Below, one piece after another: positions 33,196 to 43,900 of a DNA stretch of 64,000 nt. The stretch is from Filosporella fistucella (taxonomy: Eukaryota > Ascomycota > Leotiomycetes > Helotiales), in NCBI GenBank assembly GCA_030077755.1, contig JAQJZZ010000014.1, positions 1,302,001 through 1,366,000 of the forward strand, given 5' to 3'. A program made the translations under genes and the position numbers. The notes beneath the pieces were generated by a model. The model searched no databases, was not told the origin of the DNA, and was given only the letters and a program-made list of their open reading frames with translations. The stretch's first letter is position 1; each line of letters begins with the position of its first letter.

Positions 33196-33936
33196 ATGTC
33201 ACATTATACGGAACCCACAACAAATTACTGGCAAGACATTCTTCCAGCCCACCAACCCAGCTCTGCGCCGTGGCAATACGGCTACCCCGCTGTTCTCCCA
33301 GATAATAGAATTCTAAGATTGCCGATCAGAAGATTGCCGAACCCAGATGAGGCAGTCGCCTCACTGATCATCAACCAGGCTTCGATTGAAGTTGTCATTG
33401 AGTTGGGAGACATGCTTGCGGAGGTAGTCGCTCCATTCAAACCAGATGTTGTGATCGCGTTGCCGACTCTAGGACTTAGTCTTGGTCCTACTGTTGCTCA
33501 AAGACTGGGACACAGTATTTATATCAATTCTCACCACTGAGGTGACCTAGCTAATCATTCTCTAGAACGTTACGTACCCTTAGGTTATTCTCGCAAGTTT
33601 TGGTATGACGAAAAGCTCTCCACAGAAGTATCATCTATTACCTCTCCAAATGGCGAGAAGAGGCTATATCTTGATCCCAATCAGATTCCTCTTGTGAGGG
33701 GCAAAAAGGTAGCTATCATCGACGATGCTGTAAGTTCGGGGAAGACTTTGAAAGCTACTTGGGAGTTTCTGGAGGGGGAGGCTGTCGGCTGTGAAATTAT
33801 CGTCTGTGGGGTGGTTATGAAGCAGGGGAGTAGGTGGGAGAAGTTCCTGGGGAAAGAATCGACTGAGAAGATGGTCTGGGTGTTTGAAAGTCCGTTATTG
33901 AAGAAAGTGGAGGGAGGGTGGGATGCGAGAACTTAG
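33196..33936 (+). CDS. Phosphoribosyltransferase-domain protein
   Basis: Two exons (33196-33514, 33566-33936; 51-nt intron) encode 229 aa. The N-terminal hood has VASLIINQASIEVVIELGD, then DVVIALPTLGLSLGPTVAQRLGH, the flexible-loop region YVPLGYSRKFWYDEKLS, and the PRPP-binding loop VAIIDDAVSSGKTLKA. This last motif (two acidic residues followed by a phosphate-binding Ser-Gly-Lys-Thr) defines type I phosphoribosyltransferases. Closest in style are adenine- or xanthine-type purine salvage enzymes, but the base is unknown. The ATG at 33196 gives a normal family length; an in-frame ATG at 32995 would add 67 residues of poor composition. It directly follows the alcohol dehydrogenase remnant on the same strand. 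Confidence 0.83.
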
Positions 33937-34228
33937 TGACGTATGAATTATCAACTATGAGGGGAGTTGTGGTAGTTGGAAAGACTAATAGGATTTGAAC
34001 ATGAGTAATTTAATCACCCTCTAGCAATTTTGTTTAACGTCTACCTACAGTGTGTCTCAACCTACTCATCTTGTCATCCTCAGGCTGTAATTCGAAATCA
34101 TTAGCGTTGGGAAGCTCTGTGTTATGTTCTCGATAGAAGCTTGCTGGATATCATGAAGAGTGGATTTAACAACAACAACCTGTTCAGTGAATGGGTTGGG
34201 CGGCGGAGCAGAGGTTTGGTGGCCAGAT

Positions 34229-34348
34229 TTACGTTCGAGGAGAAGTGTTCCGTCTATAGGCCGAAGAATAGTCATCACGTCTTCGATGGGGGCTTGACGG
34301 TCGATGATTGTCTAGTGATGATCTATTGGCTAGAGGTCGATGAGGACT
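34229..34348 (-). other. Open frame beyond the RS gene's TGA
   Basis: After the TGA at 34349-34351 (minus strand) the same frame stays open for 39 codons to a TAA at 34229-34231. It continues the same composition as the gene upstream, including SPHR and DNHRPSSPHRRRDDY, which echo SSPHRR and DNRRPSSPPRS before the stop. This looks like the true C-terminus cut off by one codon. Confidence 0.55.
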
Positions 34349-34865
34349 TCAGGAACCGTCCCTACCGCTGCGGGAGTAGTCGATGCGGCGATGTGGTGAT
34401 GAAGACCTGCTGTAAGAGTTGTACCGGCTTGATTCACTTCCTCTGTACGAGTTGAACGTACGATCTGACAGCCGATATGAATCGTACCGAGTCGGTTTTG
34501 AAGATGAGCCATCACCAGAGGGGCTTCGAGGGGGACTTGAAGGTCGGCGATTGTCTCGTGATAACCAATTATGGTTTGGACTTCTCGAACGGCCATCATA
34601 GCTCGAGAAGGTTTGGCGAAAGCGAGGGCTCCGAGAGCGTTGTCGATATTCAGCCGAGGAATTGGATGCTCGACGAGAGTCTTGAGGAGTTGAGGTCTCC
34701 TGCTTCACTCTTGACAATTGCGCCCTCAATGCCTCATCCTTTGCGTTTGTCTTTATCATGAGCCTCCGTAAGCCCCTTCACTCGTCTGTTTCCCGTATCG
34801 GGAGGCCATCTCTTGAATGGGTGGGTGTTCCAATTGGCTGGTGGTGGAGATGGTGGTGATGCCAT
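34349..34865 (-). CDS. RS-rich (Arg/Ser repeat) protein, probably shortened
   Basis: Two exons (34782-34865, 34349-34738) encode 157 aa. The start MASPPSPPPANWNTHPFKRW is followed by a 43-nt intron (GTGAAG donor, CTCAT branch site, AAAG acceptor) and a short helix-like stretch (RRDEALRAQLSRVKQE). The rest is a Ser/Arg/Tyr domain with RSRSPRF, RSRSPN, RPSSPPRSPS, YRGSESSRYNSYSRSSSPHRR. RS domains are typical of splicing or mRNA-binding proteins and are substrates of SR protein kinases. No RNA-recognition motif is present. The frame ends at a TGA that interrupts an otherwise continuous RS pattern (see 34229-34348). It may be a small RS-domain protein, a gene damaged by one CGA-to-TGA change, or a readthrough gene. 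Confidence 0.5.
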
Positions 34866-35867
34866 CTTACCTTAAGTACCCGGGTATGATCTTACTTCGT
34901 CACCATACATAGATAGACATAGAAAGAAAAAAATTACAGACGGGATTTCGCGCGGTCTTCGGGAGTGACTTCGACTGGTTGAATGACTTGGTCGGAACCT
35001 TCAATGCCTGACCCAACTTCAGGTTCGGAATCCGTCAATTGAACTGTCAGTCCAGTAAACTTCTCTATAGACCAGTCGGCCTTTCAATCCGTCGGTATAT
35101 CCCTCAGGAGAGGGCTCAAGCAAAGCTTGATTACAATCCGTCAGAACAATCAGGTATGTTTGGCAGAAAGTCCTTTGACCTTAAGCTAACGGGGGCGATG
35201 TGTAAAGTCACCGCAGTTGACTGAGAGGGTATACACAATTTTTAGCAGGCTATATGAATAACACTTGCGTCAAGAGTGGTGTCTCTGAAGAAAGATGAAG
35301 AAGAGGGAAGAGAGCATCGCGAAATATTCAATTGTGGGACACTCTCGCCTCCTCTTTCGAAGGGGACCTACCCAGGCTCCCCAATGGTGCTCCTATATCT
35401 CCTGCATTTGGTAAGTACATTCTGCTCTCTGAGTTCGCTCTTTTCATCTCTAGAATGCTCTTTTCATTCTAATCTCAACCCCAAACCCGGAATACTGCGT
35501 ACATTATGTGGCAACGCAACTCCTTTCCAGTACAATAAAGGAAGTCGCATAAGGCAGAAGCTAGCTGACAGACACATGTGAACGTATCTAGTATGTTCCG
35601 CCGAGTACAAACCAACATTTGATAGTGCATCACAAACCCAAGGAACGGGATACAAGCAAGCAAAATACTGATTGAATGTTATCAAACCGACCATCCTGCC
35701 TGGAGCTGCCTAGAACGCTCAGCTCCGATTGGGGGCTCTGCAGCCTGATTCCCCCTGATCGTAAGCGAATCCCTGCCAGATCATATGGGTATAAATATCA
35801 AGATCACGACAGAGAATATTGTTCAGAATTCTCATATGTAAATCTTCCTTCATATTATACCGTGACA
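34866..35867. other. Intergenic region with possible exon remnant on minus strand
   Basis: About 1 kb. A 49-codon minus-strand frame (34934-35083) reads like the C-terminus of a soluble protein (DWSIEKFTGLTVQLTDSEPE ... TPEDRAKSRL, then stop), but it has no start codon and no upstream exon that I could join in frame. It may be an exon of an unrecognised gene or a relic. The right half holds the promoter of the gene at 35868. Confidence 0.35.
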
Positions 35868-36844
35868 ATGAGTGAGTCGAATGAACCAAAATATGTCATT
35901 GATATGCCGCTCGGTGGCCGTGTAGCTTATGAAGCTGTGGTTGGGCTTGGGGCACCGAGAACAACTACTCCACATGAGCGAGTCTGGCCAGCGATTCCTT
36001 TGGACTATTGTCCCCCTCCCCCCGAAATCGAGAACGCCGTGAAAGAAGGTTGATACCTCCATTGATCTATGAAACCTAGCTATTGTACTAATGATAAATA
36101 GTCGGTTGCATCTTGGAAGTTCTCCAACGTACACTTACCCCAATACCATTGCCAGAGGATGATCTCCAGCTCATGTCTGATTACCTCCTCTCCCTAGAAA
36201 CGAGAGATGATATAACTTCTCACGTGCTCATGCAAACAAACGCCAGATCAGAGATCGGTGTCGTGTCTAGAACCTTGATGAAAGATGATTATGAATATAA
36301 CTTCAAAGCTCGCGCCACCGCTCTTGACAACCACTGGAGCGCTATTCAGATATCCATCTCCAAAGACTCTCCAACAAAGAAGCTCATAGACCATCCTACT
36401 GCACCACTCAAGACAGAACTACCTGTAGATAAGCCTTCAGGCTGGAAACTTGACCTTGGCGCAGCCCGAACCGCAGAAGCCCAACGCCAGCTCGAACTCC
36501 GCAACATCGAGAAAGCTCGCTGTTTCAAGTACTGGACGACCGTCCAACCACCTCGGCCCATAGGATGGGTCCCAGCTGATGGAGAAGCATGGAAGAAAGT
36601 CTCTCGTGCTGATCTGGAGAGCGGAAATCTGTTCTTTAGTCCTGACTTTTCGCCGATCTGGGAGGATTTCATGATGGCGTCTCTGGACGCTGCTTTCTGG
36701 AGGGACCCGGATAATACGGAGGAGCAAGAACGGGAGTATGGGGAGAGGATGACGGAAAGAGCACGATCGACCAAACTGTCATTGGAGATGAGGAGTGCGA
36801 GGAAGGCGGCTGCTGAGGAATTAGGGTTCAAGAATATGTTTTGA
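35868..36844 (+). CDS. Hypothetical protein
   Basis: Two exons (35868-36048, 36102-36844; 53-nt intron with a GTACTAAT-type branch region) encode 307 aa. I do not recognise a family. The N-terminus (MSESNEPKYVIDMPLGGRVA) leads to a Pro-rich stretch (YCPPPPEIENA), then a Leu-rich amphipathic part (QRTLTPIPLPEDDLQLMSDY), a Trp-containing middle (DNHWSAIQISISKD, KYWTTVQPPRPIGW) and a charged helical C-terminus (RKAAAEELGFKNMF). No signal peptide, membrane segment or zinc motif is visible; it is probably cytosolic or nuclear. Codon use and intron look like those of the neighbours. The start was placed at the ATG after the last upstream non-coding-like stretch; an in-frame ATG also exists at 35676. 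Confidence 0.72.
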
Positions 36845-39800
36845 GGTGTTGGACTGGTAATAGAGGTTTGAGTTTACCATCTTTTGTTTGTTGTGCTAGG
36901 GAATGAGCATGATTTTGTTGACGTGGAAAGTATGTATTCGTGAGACAAGTATAGTGATATATGGAAATACAACGCCTCGCGACTCCCTCCTCGTTTCTTA
37001 TTTCTCCCGCAGCTCGTACAAGCTACTTGAGTCGTGTTGTTCCGTTTAGATAGCCCGCTGCTTACAGGGTAGGCCATCATTTCACATTCACTTAAACCAT
37101 GGAGCCTCATCAACAGATGAACAAAGTCTGAAGGTATTATTTTGGACTGGGATTGAATGATCAAAAATACATTGCCAGTACTGAAGCGTGGTGGTTTAAG
37201 AACGGAGACATAAAAGAGGGAGAGGAAGAACAGAGGGAAGAGAATGAGATACAAGTAATGATGTCAATGCTGGAAGATACCAGGATCCATTGCGTCTTCC
37301 CAAAATGCCTGCAATATGCGGAGCATATTCTTGGATGATTAATGTCATGATGATATACAAGCTCTGATAACTTGAATTTAGTGCGAGCTGGTACTTCTCC
37401 AAATCTCCCACAAAAATTGACTTGTCATGAGCGGGAGTGACAACAGACTGCACACGAGGAGAGTGGTTTGGATCTGAACAATTGATCCCAAGAAAGACCA
37501 CAATCGAGCCAAAGGGTGTACCAAAATGCTTAGTGGAACCTGGGAGTGGCATTCGGAATGTGAATTACAATTTTCATGTGACTACGACCGCTCCCTAGTA
37601 GCTGACCGTTGAAATTGATATTGCTAAAAAGAACGGAAAAGGATGGAAAATGCAAGGCCAGATTGGGAACTGAAAGCTGTTTCACTTCCTGGTCGTCGCT
37701 CTCTCATCTGACTGAAGCAGTACTACGCTCAGTCTGAGATGTCCAAACCAGAAAAGAACTTCCAAATACTCCAAGCCAACCTTCGGGTCCAATTGTGGCC
37801 GAATGCAAGCGCTTCACGGACCCCTTAAACGACTTCCGTTGTGGGCGGTTACGGGCCGGATTGCAAAAACGGCGGTTTGAAAAACTCTCAACGCCCTTAA
37901 TATCCTCATGAATAACATACCATTCCCGAAAGCTTTGGAGCAATGACCATGGGTTTGGACGGGAGAATCTACCATGTGGGTTCCCCACTGCAGGCGCTTC
38001 GATCTGCACGTTCTCGATATCGTCATCTGAAATGAGAGAAGGATGTCCGAGCGAGGAAAATCAGGGGCCGAATGTTCGAGAGGGTATGATTGGATTTAGA
38101 TGTGAGATTTCATCTTTTGCCTCACTGAAATTCTCGTAACCGAGAGACATGAGGGATTAGTCGATCGAATTGTTCATGAAGAAGTTGGACTGTGAGGGAA
38201 CCGGAGTTCCAGTAAGGTTTGCCTCCAGAGTCAGGTGATAGAACCCACTTCCAGCTCGGGTTTGTTATGAAACTTGATATTTCGGCTTAGAATATACCAC
38301 AGGAGTAGGTATAATCGTGAAGAGGTTCTGACTGGATTGAAACTACATATAGTGAAGGAACTTGGAGTTGCCATATGTGTGCACGTTCAACAAGTGCTGT
38401 AACTCTCCACATTTTTAGCTTCATGAATTCTGGAGCTACCTACTTTAGCAGCTTCGCCGGTCGACAAAAGGCCGATGTGGCAGTAAAAATTTTGAAGAAG
38501 CTCGCTGTCAGCTCCCCATACAAGGTCGTCTTGGTTACCACCGTTACTGGACATGTAAGATGGAATGGGCAAAGTTCAATAAATCTAGTGCCCGAATATT
38601 ACCTAGGTGGGGCTAATGCAGAGACAAAGCGCCACATTCATACTGTGATCTCGACCTCATTGTTCTCATGGTGCCAAGATGATAGTATTTCTGGTTCGAA
38701 TATACAAATCTATATGTTCACCCCTAGATACTAGTTTGATCGCGATGGCAATATGGCCTTTTGAGGATTTGAAGAGGGCCGCCAACTCTCTCAAGGGCAA
38801 TCGTCCGGTACCTAAGTAGTTTGTACAGCCCTATCCGATGCCGCCGCCATCTGGGTTGGCGGCAGAAGCCCCAGTCAGAGGCTAAGCAGTTTGTGTTCGA
38901 CTGGGATCAAAACAAACTCGAAGGATAAAAGCGAGGAAGCCCTTGCAGTGAACAACGTTCGTACCAACTGTGAATGAACAGAGGGATCTTGAGAGGATCC
39001 AAGAAAGATGCGATATCCCGAAGACTGATATATATATTTAAGTCCTCAATAATTCTGTCAAAAGTGGTCGAGCTTCATCCCATACATCAAGGACTCCGTA
39101 CAGACAGAGCTGACGTGCGCATGGCCCTGGTGAGAAGATCGCAGGGGTAAGGACAGGCATTTGACAGCACAACAAGCTGAAAGTGGCAAAGGAAGACCAA
39201 GTGACTTGACTGACTGACTGACTTGACTGGTTCTTGATATTATTCCTGGACCATCGTGGCATTATTGATTGGAAAGGTAAGGTAGGACATGAGGAGGAGC
39301 AGGAGTTGGATTGCAGCTTGCAAATTATGGTCTCACGGTACAAGTAACAAACTCTCGGCGAGTAATAGAGTTTGCCTTGAAGTGTAGTGATACTGTATCG
39401 AGTGTATGTCCGGGCTGTTCAAGGGGCAATGTCTGGCACACTACCTACTCCATACATACCATGCATGGAGCGCATCTGCGCATGTCGACGCTGGTGATGA
39501 AGAAGGGACATTCTCAGATCTGCAGTACCAGATCTACTGTACCATACTTTCCTCAGATTCCTCCTGGGACACTGCTCTTGACCTCACCACACCTCATTTC
39601 ACTTCATCTTTCATTCCATTTTCAAATCTTGTCCTCCATCCAGTATGTTTCACTATCAGGCTGTTTTGAAATTGTACATTGTAAGGCCATTATTGGCACG
39701 GGACAGGAACAAAATGAGGCGGGTGAGGCTATGGCTCAAGCTCGATGACTGAATGATCGATTGAATGACTGACTGGCAGCCGTTTAAGTGTACACCGATG

Positions 39801-40929
39801 AGGCCAGAGTGATATCCAGCCTGTGTTGGGCGGCGTTCATCCTCACTTGTTTTTTCTCGCGCAGTAGGTTTCAGAAGTACCAATAGAACCGATGATGTCC
39901 TACGCAATATGCTGATAATTCTCTCATGGTCGATGCCATAAGAATCGATATATATCTCTATGTTATATCTTTTCATGACGACGATAATTGTTGTGACCGG
40001 TGAACCGTAAATGCAATCATTGAATTGATGGCTATTCCTGGTGTGGGCTCAGTAGTATGGTCTCGAGAGTGCGAGGGGGTGTGTTGTGACTGCCTTAAAT
40101 GGGGCGGGCGAGAGTTAAACTGGGTAGGCGCTACCCTCGTACCTCACCTCGTCGACGACGACTGATGGCTCCTCCTTCATACCTACTCACATTCACATTG
40201 ATCATCCCCAATCCTACTATCTGTGTATCTGCACTCCCACCTCCACACCCTCGAAACCGGCATTCATTATCATTACGAAGACTTTTTCTTCCACCACTTT
40301 GGCCTGACGGTATCTGCCACCAGCCCTCTAGTCCCCTGCAAGTCTTGTCGCAGGCTGTCACCCGTGCGATCGATTCATCACACCCTTCACATTTCACTCG
40401 CTCAATACGGTGCTCATCGTCGACATTCCCATTCTCGAAGACTTTCCGTCGTCATTATTGCGATTTTTATCGTCGTCCGTTATTGTCGTCGTTATTATCA
40501 TTGTCTGTGACTGTGATTTGTGCTTCCTGCGCATCATACGCTCACCGAACCGCCCAACGACGCTCTGTCTGTACTTTAGCGGCGCTCCTCTTCCTCCTTC
40601 TTGAGACTTCTCACGATTCGATTCGAACAACTTCAGACTGTGTCGCAAACCAGGCTTGCCATCTCCCAGAACATACTCTCGCGCGACACAAACTATCGCT
40701 CCATGTGGATCTAGGAGACCTTCCAAGGCAGCCAGCCGTTCATTGTCACAACACGCACAGAAGAGTCTTTCTACCCCCGATATTTCCAACCTCACAACAT
40801 CGCCCGAACCTTCTTTCACCTGGAGTCGACTTCACGAGGTCGTAACTTGGGGACGAAAAAGCGTAGATTTGTCGGATATTTGAGACTCTCCACATAGGAT
40901 CGTGGCTGCTGGCCACACCCGACCTCGAA
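36845..40929. other. Large gene-poor interval
   Basis: About 4.1 kb separating the accessory half from the housekeeping half. Open frames up to about 120 codons occur (for example 37196-37552 minus, 37704-38026 minus, 38375-38734 plus), but none has a domain, plausible splice sites or a partner exon. A TGAC microsatellite lies at 39203-39230. The final 800 bases before 40930 are pyrimidine-rich on the plus strand, typical of a fungal 5' leader and promoter, and probably belong to the Med15 gene. No transposon ends were recognised. Confidence 0.5.
39203..39230. repeat. TGAC microsatellite
   Basis: Imperfect run of TGAC/TGACT units in non-coding sequence. No function is implied. Confidence 0.75.
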
Positions 40930-43900
40930 ATGGCGGGCAATTTTACCCAGCAGCAACAAATGAATGCTGCTCAAATGATGCAGCAACAACAGAGACAGCA
41001 ACAGCAGCGACCCCAAAACACTCAAGGCGCTGCTCAAATACAGCAGATCATATATCAAGCACTGAACCAGCAGACCGCGCCGCTTCAAGGTTGGCAAACC
41101 TCTGTTTTACCCAACGAGCGAATGGGGTTGATATTCAATCTGTAAGCATTTCTTTTCAGTTCCAAATCGATTTGTTCAATTGCAAGCGTTTCAGTCGAAA
41201 ATCAATTCACTAACGCAACTCTCCACTCAAAAGTATTGGAAATCTTCGTCTCGCCAGCCAACACCAACCGAACCCTCCTCCACTTCAACGCATGATCGAG
41301 ATTGGAATAAGATTTGAAAAAGAGATATTCGAGAAGTCACCCGACAAGGTAATGGTATCGGTGTACAACTGCACCTTCGGTCACTAACAAGAACAGGATA
41401 ATTACAAGCATCAGGTTCATGTGAAATTGGAACAACTACTCGAAAGGCGAAACATGAACCAAGCCTCCCTTCAGCAACAAATAAATCTTCAGGCTCAAGC
41501 CCAAGCCCAGCAACAGCAGGCCCAAGTTCAGCAAATGATGATGAATAATCAAAATCCAATGCAAGGTCAAGGACCACGACCAGTTCCTCAACAACAGCCT
41601 CAACAAGGGTTCTCCCATCTTCAACATCAAATGCAAGCTTCTCCACTACCAGGACAACAGCCTCCACAGCCTCCCATGGGGATTCCGAATCAAGGTCTCC
41701 CTCCAAACATGGGTCAAAACCAACAGCAGCAACAATTCCAGGCGTCAATGCAACAATCTCAACCTCAGCAGCAACAAAATATTGGAAGACCTATGAACAA
41801 CCAAAACCAGGCACCTTTATCAGAACAGGATAATGCCATGCTTGCACAGCTGACGAATAGATTGATGGCCCAGGCTTCTGAAGATGAGAAGACAACTCTC
41901 AGGTCATCGCTGCAGCAACGTATGGATCCTCAAACATTTCAGAGATATCAGGCTCAAGGCGTGGATCCGCTGTTCTTGTACTTTCGAAATCAAGCTCTGA
42001 ATCGCTTGCGGCAAGACAAAACAAATCGAATGGCTGCTCAACAGCAACAGCAGCAGCAACAACAGCAACAGCAGCAGATGGCTCTATCACAACAGGCCCA
42101 AAATGGTCCTGGTCAGCCAATGCAGCAGCAGAGGTCAATGAACCCGAGCCCCGCGAATGGCCAAAATCAGCAGCCACCTACTTCTGTTGGTGGTAACCCG
42201 GATTTTGGATCATTTATGGGGAACATGGAGAATATTGCCGCCCAACAACAGCAAGCGGGTGTAATCGCGCAAGAATCGGGGCAGGTCGTGGTACCAGTGA
42301 GCGGTGCTCCACGAAATGCGACTCCACAGCCTGGTGGCATGCCTGGGCAAGGCATAAATATGAATGATCAGAGAGGGGGAGCCGTCAATCCTAATCCTGG
42401 TGCTCAGCGTCAACAGCAAATGTTCAATGCTCAGCAGATACAACAACAGAGGATGCAACATGCGGCTCAACAACAACAGCAGCAACAGGCTCATTCCCAA
42501 GTCCAAGCACGAATGCAGGCACAGGCGAAAGCCCAACAAATAGCTCTTCATGGCCAACCTGGGGGTATGGGCCCAGGCCCAGTTCCTCCTCAGCCAAGTC
42601 CTGCTATGGCCACGCTGAATGCTCCTCTGAGAACACCATCACAGCAAATGAACCACCCTGAACCACCGCAGGTAAATCCAACCACTCCTTTCGGTCAACC
42701 CGTCGATCCACGATTCATGCAAGGGAACCAGAGGCAAGCCGGCCCAGGAAATGGTATGGCTCCTTCAGCCTTGAACCAAGCTTTCCTAAACAACCTACCC
42801 CCCGAGGCTCGGAGAAACTTCGCCAACATCCCGCCTGATAAGGTCGCAGAAGTTGTCAATAGATGGAATGAGAATCGGCAGCAGCAATTGAATGCTGGAA
42901 ATATCCAAGCTGGAGGGCCGCAAATGATGCAGGCCAATGGTCAATTACGGCCAGGACAACAAATTCCTCAACCAGGTCAATTCAACGCTCAGAATCCTGT
43001 GAATCAATTCATGATGCCCAATGGACAACGTCCACCACAATCGATAGCATCGGCTATGAACCCACAACAGCAGGCAATGCTTCGCCAGCAAATGGCAGCG
43101 TTGCGCCCCGGCCAAATACCTCCAGCTTTTAATCCTCAGAATCCTCAGATGGTAGATCCAGCTCGGGCCGCGCAACAAATGGATGGAATTGATATCCCTC
43201 AAGTCTTTCTGAATCACTCTAGCATGCCGCAAGGTATTCCGCCAGAGGTGAAAAAGTGGGGTCAGTTGAAGAACTGGGCGGCACAAAATCCAAATTTAGT
43301 ACCAAACACCCACGAAGGAATCCGAAATCTTCAAAAAGCCCATTATCAAAATATCATTAAGAGTCGGGCTCAACAACAGCAACAGCAGCAGGGTCAACCT
43401 GGAATGATGCAATCTGGACCTCCAGGCTCACAGCCGGGAGGTGTGCCCATTGTACCTCCCGGCATGTCAGCTCCTGTTGCTCCCATGCTTCAAAATCCAA
43501 GTCAAATGCCCAATGCCATGAATATGGGTGGTACCCCGCAACCTCGAATCCCAACACAACAAGAAATTCAGGCTCTTAGAAATCATCCAAGTGGGAAAAT
43601 GGCAGCCTACAACGATGACCAGATTCGACAGATCCTAATGAGGAGCCAACAAGGTCAATTGAACCCTCAGCAGCAGCAACAGCAGCAACAACGTGCTATG
43701 ATGGCAATGCAAATGGCTCGAATGGCACAACATAATGGCCAGCAGCCACCGCCACCAAATCAGGCAAACCAAATTCCGGCCGGCATGAATGTACCAAAGC
43801 CTGGCCAAATTCCACAGCAAAAGCAGCCTCAAACTATACAAGAAACAGCTCCTACTGCATCATCTGCAGCTACAAATACAAGACCTGCTAGACCACAAGC

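Noticed and set aside
38375..38734. 120-codon plus-strand frame in the gene-poor interval
   Set aside because: No recognisable domain, poor composition, no splice partner; treated as chance.
40099..40845. Plus-strand frame of 248 codons upstream of Med15
   Set aside because: It lies in pyrimidine-rich leader sequence and consists of Ser/Leu/Pro/Arg-rich chance translation with no domain; overlapping frames on the other strand are equally long.
42040..43692. CAG/CAA runs in Med15 as transposon or microsatellite insertion
   Set aside because: They are in frame, encode glutamine tracts normal for this Mediator subunit and alternate CAG with CAA.
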